Assembly: GCA_951828515.1 (NCBI GenBank) | Contig: OX639992.1 | Location: forward strand, 5,620,217-5,684,216 | Direction: 5' to 3' | From: an uncultured Poribacteria bacterium | GTDB lineage: Bacteria; Poribacteria; WGA-4E; WGA-3G | Length of the DNA: 64,000 nt | Shown: positions 25,250 to 33,716 of the stretch, piece after piece | Position numbering within the stretch: position 1 is the first letter of the stretch | Layout of the letters: the number at the start of each line of letters is the position of its first letter | Translations under genes and position numbers: made by a program | Notes under the pieces: generated by a model | Seen by the model: only the letters and a program-made list of their open reading frames with translations | What the model was told of the DNA's origin: nothing | The model's database searches: none

Positions 25250-25840
25250 TCATTCCTTCCATCGTTGAATCAACCCCGTATCTATCCCAAACTGATCCAA
25301 GATTTTTGTGACAACGAAGTTGAGCAGATCGTCCACGTTTTTTGGGAAGTGATAGAACCCTGGCATCGCGGGTAATACACAGACTCCCACGCGCGACAAT
25401 TTCAGCATGTTTTCCAAATGGATGGGACTTAAGGGGGTTTCGCGCGGGACAACCACAAGTTTGCGATTCTCTTTGATACACACATCCGCTGCGCGTTGGA
25501 TCAGGTTGCGCGACATCCCTCCGGCGATAGAGGCAATACTCCCCATACTACACGGCACAACGACCATCCCCTCCGTACGGAAAGAGCCGCTGGCAATCGG
25601 TGCCGCGATGTCCGATTCATGATGGTATATAACTTGCGGGGCGGAAATACCAATGAGCGATTCCAACTCGAAATTGTCAAGGTCAATTTCAAGCTGAAGT
25701 TCTTCAAACAAGGCGCGCGCCCCAGATGAAGAAATTGTTAGATGTACCTCTATATCCTCCTGCTTCGTTAGCACTTGGAGCAGACGGACCCCATATATCC
25801 CTGCGCTCGCACCGGTTATTCCGACAATTAATCGTTTCAA
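25250..25840 (-). CDS. ubiX: UbiX-family flavin prenyltransferase
   Basis: 196 residues, the usual length. It joins a dimethylallyl group to FMN to make prenyl-FMN, the cofactor of UbiD-type decarboxylases. The N-terminal FMN-binding motif VGITGASAGIYGVRLL is clear, followed by SSGARALFEEL, the conserved VVPCSMGSIASIAGGMSRNL with RAADVCIKENRKLVVVPRET (both quoted within limits), and PLSPIHLENMLKLSRVG. Start is TTG at 25840 with AAAGGAG 10 bases upstream; no ATG is better placed. No ubiD partner is in the window. A UbiA-type prenyltransferase lies 14 kb away but need not be connected. Confidence 0.92.
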   Translation of the reverse strand: MKRLIVGITGASAGIYGVRLLQVLTKQEDIEVHLTISSSGARALFEELQLEIDLDNFELESLIGISAPQVIYHHESDIAAPIASGSFRTEGMVVVPCSMGSIASIAGGMSRNLIQRAADVCIKENRKLVVVPRETPLSPIHLENMLKLSRVGVCVLPAMPGFYHFPKNVDDLLNFVVTKILDQFGIDTGLIQRWKE

Positions 25841-25960
25841 TGACTACGTTCTCCTTTGCGTGAATTGTGCACAACCTTCAACAATATCCGCGCCTGTAAA
25901 CACCGACATTATATCTGGTTATGGGAAATTTGCAAGGGAAAATCACTAAAAGAGGAAGTC

Positions 25961-25982
25961 GGGAATCGGAATTCCCTCCTAC
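25961..25982 (-). repeat. REP-like palindrome (GTAGGAGGGAAT type)
   Basis: Minus strand: GTAG, GA, hairpin GGGAAT-TCCG-ATTCCC. Confidence 0.55.
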
Positions 25983-26067
25983 AGGAGAATTGAATGTCTC
26001 TGTCGATCGTAACAGAGCCATTCAGTTTTAAGAAATTATCAGATTTCACGTCTTTTGGGAACGATCC

Positions 26068-26092
26068 GGTGCGGTTGGGAAACCGCACCTAC
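26068..26092 (-). repeat. REP-like palindrome (GTAGGTGCGGTTT type)
   Basis: Minus strand: GTAG directly followed by hairpin GTGCGGTTT...AACCGCAC. A long-loop relative is at 48243-48299. Confidence 0.6.
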
Positions 26093-26250
26093 CGGGCCGA
26101 GGGATCAAAAGACAGGAAAAAAGCGGAAAACTAAATAGCCCTACGATCGTAACTTGACCACTTGACAGAAAAATGTATAACGGATAAACTAAGCGCACAC
26201 ACCTATTTGACGTAAGGCGTTGCTTGTCAGCCCGCACCACGAGGAACATT

Positions 26251-27294
26251 ATGAACATCGCTGCTTTAGACACACCCGCACTTGCCGCAGATTTAGACGT
26301 GCTTGAACGGAATATCGACGGTATGGCAACACACTGCGACCGACTCGGTATTCCCCTACGCGTTCATACCAAAACGCATAAGGTGCCAGAAATCGCAAAA
26401 TTGCAGATCGCCGCCGGTTCTCAAGGCATTACTTGCCAGAAATTAGGCGAAGCCGAGGTCATGGTGGATGCTGGCATCGACAATATCCTTATCCCCTATA
26501 ATATCGTCGGAAAACCGAAACTCAAGCGGTTGACGGCACTTGTGAAACGTGCCAAGATTATCGTCGCACTCGATTCAGTGGAAACAGCAAAGGGGATTTC
26601 CGAACAGGCACACGCCGATACCTGTACTGTTCCGGTTGTTGTGGAACTCGATACCGGAAGTGGACGTTGCGGTGTACAGTCACCTCAAAAAGCACAACAC
26701 CTCGCACGACAGATCGTGAAAATGCCCGGCATCGACTTCCAAGGTGTGATGACGTATCCGAGCAACGTCCGAGCAAAACCATTTATCGAAGAAACGCTTG
26801 ACCTGCTCTCAAGCGACGGGATCCCTGTGAACATCATCAGCGGCGGTGGCACAGGATCGGAAGCGGCATCGAAAGAACTCGGTTGCACGGAGACACGAAG
26901 TGGTTCTTATGTCTACGAGGGTTTGACTCGGCTCGGTAATTCGGAGATGCTCGCGCCTGATAGGTGTGTCCTGCGGGTTATCGTAACGGTTGTCAGCACG
27001 CCAACACCGGAACGGATTATTATTGATGGTGGGATGAAGACTTTTACGAGTTATCCACCAACGCCTTATGGACACATTATTGAACATCCTGACGCGAAGA
27101 TTTACGGTATGTCCGTCGAGCATGGGCATGTTGATGTCAGTGAGTGTTCCCACCGCTTTAAGGTCGGCGAACAACTCTCCGTCATACCGCTACACCAAGG
27201 GATGACGAGCAACCTACACGATGAACTTGTTGGTATCAGAGGTAACACCGTCGAAACCATCTGGCAAATCGCAGGCAGGGGCCGCGTAAAATAA
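26251..27294 (+). CDS. D-threonine aldolase / D-serine dehydratase-like PLP enzyme (fold type III)
   Basis: 347 residues from the ATG at 26251, set by GAGGAA 5 bases upstream; the frame is open 9 codons earlier. The N-terminal alanine-racemase-like barrel has the PLP lysine in VHTKTHKVPEIAK and the family segments QKLGEAEVMVDAGI and GRCGV. The C-terminal metal-binding domain has SVEHGHV and PLHQGMTSNLHDE. In D-threonine aldolase and D-serine dehydratase the motif around the last histidine is HxD or HxC, whereas here it is H-Q-G, so one metal ligand is missing or replaced. Family membership is firm; aldolase versus dehydratase or another activity is open. Followed 13 bases later by the PhyH gene, likely one operon. 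Confidence 0.82.
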   Translation: MNIAALDTPALAADLDVLERNIDGMATHCDRLGIPLRVHTKTHKVPEIAKLQIAAGSQGITCQKLGEAEVMVDAGIDNILIPYNIVGKPKLKRLTALVKRAKIIVALDSVETAKGISEQAHADTCTVPVVVELDTGSGRCGVQSPQKAQHLARQIVKMPGIDFQGVMTYPSNVRAKPFIEETLDLLSSDGIPVNIISGGGTGSEAASKELGCTETRSGSYVYEGLTRLGNSEMLAPDRCVLRVIVTVVSTPTPERIIIDGGMKTFTSYPPTPYGHIIEHPDAKIYGMSVEHGHVDVSECSHRFKVGEQLSVIPLHQGMTSNLHDELVGIRGNTVETIWQIAGRGRVK

Positions 27295-27307
27295 TGGGAG
27301 GGAAATC

Positions 27308-28024
27308 ATGATTCTACCGACATCCGAACAGAAAGAACAGTGGGAAGAAGAAGGGTATCTCGTTTTTGAAAACGCAATTCAAGGGGAGGACCTCAAGCGA
27401 CTCCAAAACGCTTTCGACTACTGGGCAGATGACTGCAAGGCAGATTGGTTGGACAGCGTCGAAGCAGGGGACACCGTCGCAACCTTCTATGACATCCCAA
27501 ACCCACTTGAAAAAGATCCGATTTTCATTGATATTATTGACTATCCAAGCTACTACGGCGCGTTGATGGAGTTTACTGACCATGACCTAATCCTATTGGG
27601 TCCACAGGTTCGGACGGTAGCTCCGTGGCCCGTGAGTTATACAGGATGGCACCCCGACGTGTCCCAGAGCAATCCGCTCCATATTAAGGTGCAAATCTAC
27701 GTCAACGATGTCGAACGGGGAGGCGGGGAATTCGGCTTTGTACCAGGCAGTCATAAACCGGATGCTGGTCCCTACACGCGTCCGATGCGGCAAGAGAGTA
27801 TGCCCGGACACAAAACCTTCCCCGGTAAAGCCGGCACAGCGATTATGTTCAATTCGTGCGGATGGCACGTTTCAATGGACAATCACTCCGACGGACCGCG
27901 TAAATCAATTATCCTAATCTACGAAAAGCGAACACCGGGACGCATTGGACCCGAACAGTATGCCTCCATCTCAGGATACTGTCAGACCCCGGAACGTCGC
28001 AAATTGTTTAGTTTGGACGGCTAA
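27308..28024 (+). CDS. phytanoyl-CoA dioxygenase (PhyH) family Fe(II)/2-oxoglutarate oxygenase
   Basis: 238 residues, start supported by GGGAGG. The iron-binding H-x-D is in TGWHPDVSQSN and the distal histidine in NSCGWHVSMDNHSD, followed by the 2-oxoglutarate-binding arginine (GPRKSIILIYEK). GGGEFGFVPGSHKPD is the conserved jelly-roll strand before it. Oxidises an unknown small substrate; bacteria of this type often carry many PhyH paralogues, so the substrate cannot be inferred from family. Sits between the D-threonine-aldolase-like gene and an amidohydrolase with gaps of 13 and 17 bases, so the three probably act in one degradation route. Confidence 0.87.
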   Translation: MILPTSEQKEQWEEEGYLVFENAIQGEDLKRLQNAFDYWADDCKADWLDSVEAGDTVATFYDIPNPLEKDPIFIDIIDYPSYYGALMEFTDHDLILLGPQVRTVAPWPVSYTGWHPDVSQSNPLHIKVQIYVNDVERGGGEFGFVPGSHKPDAGPYTRPMRQESMPGHKTFPGKAGTAIMFNSCGWHVSMDNHSDGPRKSIILIYEKRTPGRIGPEQYASISGYCQTPERRKLFSLDG

Positions 28025-28041
28025 TTAAAGGAGGGTATCGT

Positions 28042-28935
28042 ATGCCACGAATTGATGCGCATCTGCACGTATTCACAAAAGCCTCCGCCGAGTTTCCGAG
28101 GGAGACCTCAGACGTTTGGCCCGCAGAACGGGAAGAATCTGTCGAAAAGCTGTTAGTCGAAATGGAAAAGCACCAGATCGATCAAGCAGTCCTGGTCCAG
28201 ATGGCTGGCGCGAGCATAGAACAGCATCGTTATCTACTACAATGCCTCAAAGAGCACTCGAATCGGTTTTTAGGAATCGGACTGGTTCCAGAGGGGCATC
28301 CGAACCCCACTGACCACATGGTGGAACTCACAGATAACACAGGAATTATTGGGTTCCGATTCTCTGATTTCGGGGGACCGCGTGATATTTTTGCGAAGAT
28401 GGATGTCCGCGAGTTTGCGGCGTATCCGATATGGAAGTGTGCTGCAGAACGTGATTATGTCTTGTGGCTCTATCCGAACGCGATCAACGCACATCTCCTG
28501 CCATACCTGATTCAAGAATTCCCACAGGTTCGGGTTGTGCTAAATCATCTTGCTGTATGCCCGGGAAAAGGCAAATTCAGCTGGGATGAATTCGGGAGAC
28601 CTCAGATACAGGTGACAGGCTACAACCTCACTATGCACACTACCTACCGACTCGCGCGCTATGAAAATGTTAATGTGCATCTTTCCGGTCAGTACGCCTT
28701 CAGCAGGGAAGAATTTCCGTATAAAGATTTGGCAGGATGGCACCGGGGTCTTTTGACCGCTTTTGGGGCAAAACGATTGATGTGGGCAACCGATTTTCCA
28801 TGGATATTGGAAGAACCGGGGTATGGCAAACTTACCACAGTGATAGAAGAATTACTACCAGATTTATCTGAAGCGGAACTGGCGGATATTATGGGCGGGA
28901 ATGCGAAACGGATTTTACGGTTTCCTGACTTATAA
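28042..28935 (+). CDS. amidohydrolase-family (Amidohydro_2) metal-dependent hydrolase
   Basis: 297 residues, TIM-barrel hydrolase of the Amidohydro_2 group (lactonases and decarboxylases such as 2-pyrone-4,6-dicarboxylate lactonase). The N-terminal HxH is in RIDAHLHVF, a barrel histidine in RVVLNHLAVCPG and the catalytic aspartate in LMWATDFPWI. Start supported by AAGGAGGG seven bases upstream. Third gene of the aldolase-like/PhyH/amidohydrolase set. It may hydrolyse a lactone or amide formed by the dioxygenase, but that is inference. Two REP-like units follow its stop. Confidence 0.85.
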   Translation: MPRIDAHLHVFTKASAEFPRETSDVWPAEREESVEKLLVEMEKHQIDQAVLVQMAGASIEQHRYLLQCLKEHSNRFLGIGLVPEGHPNPTDHMVELTDNTGIIGFRFSDFGGPRDIFAKMDVREFAAYPIWKCAAERDYVLWLYPNAINAHLLPYLIQEFPQVRVVLNHLAVCPGKGKFSWDEFGRPQIQVTGYNLTMHTTYRLARYENVNVHLSGQYAFSREEFPYKDLAGWHRGLLTAFGAKRLMWATDFPWILEEPGYGKLTTVIEELLPDLSEAELADIMGGNAKRILRFPDL

Positions 28936-28950
28936 CAGGACTTACGCATG

Positions 28951-28972
28951 GCGCAATGAATTGCGCTACTAC
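28951..28972 (-). repeat. REP-like palindrome (GTAGCGCAATTC family)
   Basis: Minus strand: GTAG immediately before the stem; palindrome GCGCAATGAATTGCGC on the plus strand (28951-28966) followed by TACTACGAACC. Preceded by 'aggacttacgcatg', the motif also near 2609 and 61186. Confidence 0.65.
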
Positions 28973-29012
28973 GAACCTGGCTCCTTTTGAGAAACGGACA
29001 TCCCTCAAAAAA

Positions 29013-29098
29013 AATAAATTCGCATTTCAGTTTACGGTTTACGCATGTAAGAGGCGCAATGAATTGCGCTACTACGAACCTGACTCCTTTTGAGAAAC
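29013..29098 (-). repeat. longer repeat carrying the GCGCAATGAATTGCGC palindrome
   Basis: Shares 'aaataaattcgcatttcag', 'cgcatgtaagaggcgcaat' and the palindrome (29054-29069) with 46145-46235. The two copies differ mainly in the segment between these blocks. It is ~90 bases long and non-coding. Confidence 0.6.
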
Positions 29099-29104
29099 AT
29101 TGGT

Positions 29105-29479
29105 TTAGGCTTGAAAATCAAACGCGCTCTCAATCTGTTCGAGACGTAACAATTCCAACTGCGGGGACAAGTGAATTGCGATAACATCAAAGCGGCAGGG
29201 CGCGTCTAAGAGGTTGTGGGCTTGCAGGTATGCTAAAGCGACCTTGGAGATTTGCCGTTGTTTCTGCCAAGTTACAGCCGCTTGTGGTAAGCCAAATTTG
29301 AGGCTCCGTCGTGTTTTTACTTCCACAAAAACGGTGAATTCGCCATCCCGGACGACAATATCTATCTCGCCGCGTCTTGCTCTATAATTCTGTGCAAGGA
29401 TTTTACACCCGCGCGCCTTAAGATGCTTCGCCGCCAATGATTCACCTATTTTTGCGATGTTCAAGCGTGAATGATCCAT
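29105..29479 (-). CDS. YraN family (UPF0102) endonuclease-like protein
   Basis: 124 residues, typical length. The restriction-endonuclease-like core is intact: IGESLAAKHLKARGCKILAQ, NYRARRGEIDIVVRDG and VFVEVKTRRSLKFG, giving the E...D...ExK catalytic pattern of the Holliday-junction-resolvase-like fold. The family is near-universal and of uncertain role in DNA processing; cytoplasmic. In many bacteria yraN lies directly after rnhB. Here rnhB is more than 4 kb upstream, separated by three PD40 genes, a frameshifted lipoprotein and three MITE copies, so the neighbourhood has been invaded. Confidence 0.88.
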   Translation of the reverse strand: MDHSRLNIAKIGESLAAKHLKARGCKILAQNYRARRGEIDIVVRDGEFTVFVEVKTRRSLKFGLPQAAVTWQKQRQISKVALAYLQAHNLLDAPCRFDVIAIHLSPQLELLRLEQIESAFDFQA

Positions 29480-29514
29480 TTTTTAATTTTACCTTGCGGA
29501 GATCTGAAAAATCC

Positions 29515-30495
29515 CTACTTTTTCCTTTTGAGAGTTCCCCATAGGGTTGACACTTTTCCTTTGGGAGAAACAGCCAACGGCGAGGGGGACCAATCAGGGT
29601 CTATAGCGAATTCTAAGTCATCAATAAGAGCAATACTCCTCCTGCGACCATCAGCGTTCATCACGTAGATACCAAAACGATTTTTACGTTCCGATGAATA
29701 GGCAATCTGTGTCCCATCCGGCGACCACGTTGGGTAGTTATCCTGAAATTCGCTATTCGTCAGGTTCGTCTCTCCTTCACCATCCACACCTATGATGTAG
29801 ATGTCAAAAATGCGGTTGCGCCAACGCGCGAAAGCGATCTGTGTGCCATCGGGCGACCATGCCGGACGTGTGTCCCACTGTGGATGGTCAGTGACCCGTG
29901 TTACATTTGTACCGTCGGCGTTCATTATAAAAATGTCTGACCCGAAAATGCGGGTAGATTCAAATGCGATCTGTGTGCCATCGGGCGACCATGAGGGATA
30001 GATATCTGCACGTGGATGGTCGGTGAGTCGTGTCGGGTTTGTGCCATCGGCGTTCATCACATAAACTTCTGGATTTCCATCCCGTAGTGATGAAAACGCA
30101 ATCTGCTGTCCATTGGGAGACCAAGCAGGGCTACCGTCTCTCGTCGGAAGTTTTGTCAGGTTAATCGGTCTTCTCTTGTCTACACGCATCACATAGATGT
30201 CATAGTTGTTAAGCCCAACTCGCTCTCCTTCTGATACGAAAGCAATCCGCTGCCCATCCGGTGCCCAGGCTGGATGCCCGTCGTCTAATTTATTGTCAGT
30301 GAGCTGTTTGATATCCTTACCGTCAATAGTTATCATATAGATATCTGGGGTCCAATGATCACCCGACGTAAAAGCGATTTGCGCCTCAGCACACCGGATC
30401 ATACCTACCAACACCCAGGCACCCAAAAGCATCAAAATAATGAAATCTTTTTTCAGATGGTTCGACAAAGTCAATAGTCTCAATCGAAGTTTCAT
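29515..30495 (-). CDS. exported PD40/TolB-like beta-propeller protein A
   Basis: 326 residues from the ATG at 30495, chosen because GGAGAG lies just upstream; an in-frame ATG four codons earlier overlaps that ribosome site. A signal peptide (ILMLLGAWVLVGM...CAEA) is followed by about six PD40 blades of ~42 residues, each with PAWSPDGTQIAF, DIYVMNADGTN and LTDHP-type elements. A TolB-like six-bladed propeller in the periplasm is expected, probably for protein or ligand binding. The C-terminus ends in a conserved block (AVSPKGKVSTLWGTLKRKK) shared with the two neighbours. Last of three tandem paralogues with blades similar enough to suggest recent duplication. Confidence 0.85.
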   Translation of the reverse strand: MKLRLRLLTLSNHLKKDFIILMLLGAWVLVGMIRCAEAQIAFTSGDHWTPDIYMITIDGKDIKQLTDNKLDDGHPAWAPDGQRIAFVSEGERVGLNNYDIYVMRVDKRRPINLTKLPTRDGSPAWSPNGQQIAFSSLRDGNPEVYVMNADGTNPTRLTDHPRADIYPSWSPDGTQIAFESTRIFGSDIFIMNADGTNVTRVTDHPQWDTRPAWSPDGTQIAFARWRNRIFDIYIIGVDGEGETNLTNSEFQDNYPTWSPDGTQIAYSSERKNRFGIYVMNADGRRRSIALIDDLEFAIDPDWSPSPLAVSPKGKVSTLWGTLKRKK

Positions 30496-30544
30496 TTTTC
30501 TCTCCATCCAGTATGGGCAAAAGCAATCTGCCTTTTTGGAAATT

Positions 30545-31519
30545 TCATCGGACTTTATTCTGTTTGATTCGACCCCACATCACCACCAATTTTTCTTGTG
30601 GAGCAACAGCAAACGACTTCGGTGCCCATGCAGGCTCTATCGCCACTTTTAAGTCCTCAACAAGCGCAACACTGTCACTCCCATCGGCATTCATCACGTA
30701 GATGCCATAGAAACCTGCCCGTTGTGATGAATAGGCAATCTGTGTCCCGTCTGGAGACCAAGTCGGGTGCTTGTCATTGGATTTGCTGTTCGTCAGATTC
30801 GTCTCGCCTTTGCCATCCGGGTTTATGATATAGATGTCCCAGATAGCACCGCGCCAAGATGCAAAGGCAATCTGTTTTCCATTGGGAGACCATGCCGGTT
30901 CTGAGTCCCACTGTCGAGCATCAGTGACCCTTTTGAGATTCGTACCATCAGCGTTTACCACAAAGATGTCTGAACCAAAAATACGAGGGGATTCAAAAGC
31001 AATTTGTGTGCTATCCGGAGACCATGTCGGATAAACATCCGGACGCGGATGGTCGGTGACCTGTGTCGGGTTCATGCCGTCGGCATTCATCACATAAATA
31101 TCAAAACTTCCATCTCGCACGGATGTAAAGGCAATCCGCTGACCATCCGGGGACCACGCGGGACTACGATCAGGCGCAGGATGCTGGGTTAAGTTAATCG
31201 GGTTACGTCCGTTTGCTCCCATTACATAGATTTCTGGATGTCCAACCCGTTCTGATTCAAAAGCGATTCGACTCCCATCTGGAGACCAACTCGGTGAGGA
31301 GTCCCATCGTTCGTGGTCAGTGAGTTGTAGGACCTTCTTACCTTCAGAATCCACCATATAAATATTTGGTCCGGGCACCCAATTCCCCGATGTAAAAGCG
31401 ATTTGTGCCTCAGCATACCATGTCATGCTTACGAGCACCAATACCGCTAACAGGAAATAGAAAAGTAGGTTTTCTCGCAGATTGTTTGACGGTATCAATA
31501 GTCTCAATTGGATTTGCAT
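30545..31519 (-). CDS. exported PD40/TolB-like beta-propeller protein B
   Basis: 324 residues from the ATG at 31519 (GGAGGG upstream; the in-frame ATG at 31531 overlaps it). Signal peptide YFLLAVLVLVSMTWYAEA, then six or so PD40 repeats (PSWSPDGSRIAFESERVGHP, EIYVMGANGRNPINLTQHP and so on). Closest to protein A: both signal peptides end EAQIAFTSG, and each has a blade starting RIFGSDIF. C-terminus AVAPQEKLVVMWGRIKQNK. No catalytic residues are seen; a binding or scaffold role is inferred from the fold. Confidence 0.85.
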   Translation of the reverse strand: MQIQLRLLIPSNNLRENLLFYFLLAVLVLVSMTWYAEAQIAFTSGNWVPGPNIYMVDSEGKKVLQLTDHERWDSSPSWSPDGSRIAFESERVGHPEIYVMGANGRNPINLTQHPAPDRSPAWSPDGQRIAFTSVRDGSFDIYVMNADGMNPTQVTDHPRPDVYPTWSPDSTQIAFESPRIFGSDIFVVNADGTNLKRVTDARQWDSEPAWSPNGKQIAFASWRGAIWDIYIINPDGKGETNLTNSKSNDKHPTWSPDGTQIAYSSQRAGFYGIYVMNADGSDSVALVEDLKVAIEPAWAPKSFAVAPQEKLVVMWGRIKQNKVR

Positions 31520-31569
31520 TTTTCCCTCCATTAGACATGTGCAGAAACAACTTTTTTAATACTGGAAAT

Positions 31570-32556
31570 TCATTTAACCTTATTCTGTTTGATTCGCCCC
31601 CACAAGGTTCCTAACTTTTCCTCTGGGAAAACTGCCAACGGCGTTGGATGCCAAGACGCTATAAAATCGTCCGCGTTTTGATTTTGAGTGAGATTGACAA
31701 GGTTGGAACCGTCAGCGTTCATCACATAAACATCGGCGCGAAGCACATGGTTGAATGAACTAAAGGCAATTTTCCGCCCACCTGAAGACCAATCCGGGGC
31801 AAAGTCTATCTCCCATAAGTTATGGGTCAGCTGAATAGGGTTGGTGCCATCGGCATTCATCACATAGATCTCATTATCACCATCGCGGTCTGAAGAAAAA
31901 GCGATTTTCGTCCCGTCCGGAGACCAAGAAGGTCCTTCGTCTGATGCCCATGGATCCTGGGTGAGTTGGGTTGGATTGGTGCCATCGGCATTCATCACAT
32001 AGATCTCATAGTCGCCATCCCGATCTGAGTGAAAAGCGATTTGACTCCCGTTCGGAGACCAGTCAGGGGATCGGTCTGATTTTAAATGTTGTGTAAGATT
32101 GATAAGATTGGCACCATTCGCATTCATCACATAGATTTCCTCGTTCCCATCCCGCTTTGAGTTAAAAACGATTCGACTCCCGTCCGGAGACCAAGCAGGA
32201 GACCAGTCGCCTCCGTTTGGACTTTGCGTGATATTGATCGGGTTGCCACCATCGGCATCCATGACATAGATACCCAAATTACCCTTACGGCTTGATACAA
32301 AAGCAATCTGCGTACCATCTGGGGACCACGCTGGATTTATGTCTGATGCAGGACCCTGTGTGAGTCTGACAAGGTTTCTCCCACTCGTATCCATCAGATA
32401 GATATTATATTTGAACGCAAATTCACCAAAATCCCGACTTGATTGGAAGGCAATCTTTACAGCATCGACGGGTAAGTGGCTTGCTAATATTACAAGAAAA
32501 CCTATAAGTACGATGAGAAACCACCTCATGATTCGTTTAGGTAATACTAACTTCAT
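31570..32556 (-). CDS. exported PD40/TolB-like beta-propeller protein C
   Basis: 328 residues, ATG at 32556 with GGAGCAGG upstream. Signal peptide (FLIVLIGFLVILASHLPVDA) then PD40 blades, several nearly identical to each other (IAFSSDRDGDNEIYVMNADG, IAFHSDRDGDYEIYVMNADG), indicating internal duplication. C-terminus AVFPEEKLGTLWGRIKQNK closely matches protein B. The most upstream of the three, probably the first gene of a shared transcript. A frameshifted lipoprotein gene precedes it. Confidence 0.85.
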   Translation of the reverse strand: MKLVLPKRIMRWFLIVLIGFLVILASHLPVDAVKIAFQSSRDFGEFAFKYNIYLMDTSGRNLVRLTQGPASDINPAWSPDGTQIAFVSSRKGNLGIYVMDADGGNPINITQSPNGGDWSPAWSPDGSRIVFNSKRDGNEEIYVMNANGANLINLTQHLKSDRSPDWSPNGSQIAFHSDRDGDYEIYVMNADGTNPTQLTQDPWASDEGPSWSPDGTKIAFSSDRDGDNEIYVMNADGTNPIQLTHNLWEIDFAPDWSSGGRKIAFSSFNHVLRADVYVMNADGSNLVNLTQNQNADDFIASWHPTPLAVFPEEKLGTLWGRIKQNKVK

Positions 32557-32632
32557 CGTCCTGCTCCTTTTTCACCAATACAGTGCGAATCTATTCCTCT
32601 TCAAGCGAGATCTGAAAGATTCCGAGTTGGAA

Positions 32633-33048
32633 TCAGCGGCTTCTCACACGAACCTGCTGGAATGCTCCTGCGGGTAAATAACTTCCCAGTACTCCCCAAA
32701 CGTTTGCTTCCGTGAGGAACTGTGGTGTGATTAAGACACATTTGTTCCGAGAACTCGCTGTGCCATACATCTCAAAATCCGTGTAACTCACGCGACGCTC
32801 CCCAAGATTAACTGGATTGCGGATTCGGGTAAGTTCTCAGCAGTCTGCATTGACCGCTCTGGCGTTGTTTTCGCAGCGGCAGCAATCGCAGTTTCAGGAA
32901 CGTGATACTGTCCTTTCGGGGCTGGACCGCAACTTATCGCCAAAACCACGCAGACAAGTAGCATAACACTCACAGACAGCGTTGAATATGACGAACTGAC
33001 AAATAATGCCCGATGGACTTTTCGTAGAGAAAACGGATGGCGTTTCAT
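32633..33048 (-). pseudogene. small lipoprotein gene with a frameshift
   Basis: From the ATG at 33048 (GAGGAATGCATC upstream) an 86-codon frame encodes a lipoprotein signal peptide (VMLLVCVVLAISC, good lipobox) and a short linker, stopping at 32788. A second minus-strand frame, overlapping it near 32790-32835, continues to a stop at 32633-32635 with protein-like sequence: RRVSYTDFEMYGTASSRNKC, VLITPQFLTEANVWGVLGSY and AGAFQQVRVRSR. Joined, they would give a ~138-residue lipoprotein. One indel, real or a sequencing error, separates them. The 86-residue product alone could still be made. No known family recognised. Confidence 0.5.
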
Positions 33049-33113
33049 GATGCATTCCTCCTCGCATACGGCAGTAAAAACAGTTATGTATTAGGACTCA
33101 TCAATTGCAAATA

Positions 33114-33250
33114 TATAGTAAAACCCATAATTAAGTTTACACTCTGTAATGCGGCGAGGTTAGGGGGAAACGCCCTATCAAAAACACCTCGCCAGCAATG
33201 TGGGGTTTTGTGTTTTCGAGAGTGTGCAAGTATTTTCGGGCTTTACTATA
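33114..33250 (+). repeat. complete MITE, 137 bases (identical to 25101-25237)
   Basis: Base-for-base the same as the copy 8 kb away by direct reading, including the nested hairpin loop, so one has moved or converted recently. Terminal repeats TATAGTAAAACCC / GGGCTTTACTATA. Confidence 0.8.
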
Positions 33251-33391
33251 ATACACGACAGTAGATGAACTGAAATCGTTAAATTTAATACGTTCCCTAC
33301 TATTGAATTATAATGATACTTTTTTAAGGCGAAAAGGGTGCATAATCTGAAAAAAAAAATCGTAGAAATCTGATTTTTTATAGAATTATTA

Positions 33392-33507
33392 TATAGTAGA
33401 ACCCGTAATTACTTATACACCGACAGAGAGGCGAGGTTAGAAACCTCGCCAGCGAAACGGTGGGACCTGTTTATCAAAATGTAAACTTATTTTCAGAAAC
33501 TACTATA
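33392..33507 (+). repeat. MITE copy, 116 bases, diverged
   Basis: Ends TATAGTAGAACCC and a right end of ...ACTACTATA with a weaker right repeat; core hairpin GGCGAGGTT-AGA-AACCTCGCC (minor form). Confidence 0.7.
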
Positions 33508-33511
33508 AAAT

Positions 33512-33629
33512 TATAGTAAAGCCCATAATCAACTATACATATTAGAGGTAGGACGAGGTTAGGAAACCTCGCCAGCGATGGAGCGGTTGTTGTTTTCTAA
33601 AGTGTCAACACATCTTGGGCTTCACTATA
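33512..33629 (+). repeat. MITE copy, 118 bases
   Basis: Ends TATAGTAAAGCCC and GGGCTTCACTATA, core hairpin flanked by 'cgaggttaggaaacctcg'. Begins 4 bases after the previous copy. Confidence 0.75.
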
Positions 33630-33716
33630 AAAGAAACACTTTGGTGTGATAGATGGGGAAGGTCTTATATCTCTAACTGAAAATCGAGGGTTCTATATTG
33701 GAGTTCGGTGAGTGGT

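Larger units (their letters stand above)
25841..26250. other. intergenic stretch with two REP-like palindromes
   Basis: Divergent ubiX and aldolase-like genes. Contains REP-like units at 25961-25982 and 26068-26092 and no coding signal. AT-rich segments upstream of each gene could hold promoters but no clear -35/-10 pair was found. Confidence 0.5.
33049..33716. other. MITE cluster between lipoprotein and rnhB
   Basis: Three MITE copies (33114-33250, 33392-33507, 33512-33629) lie in this 670-base gap; the last two are 4 bases apart. The remaining sequence is AT-rich without coding signal. Confidence 0.7.

Noticed and set aside
25187-25375. plus-strand frame across MITE and ubiX end
   Set aside because: Start lies in the MITE; the rest is antisense to ubiX.
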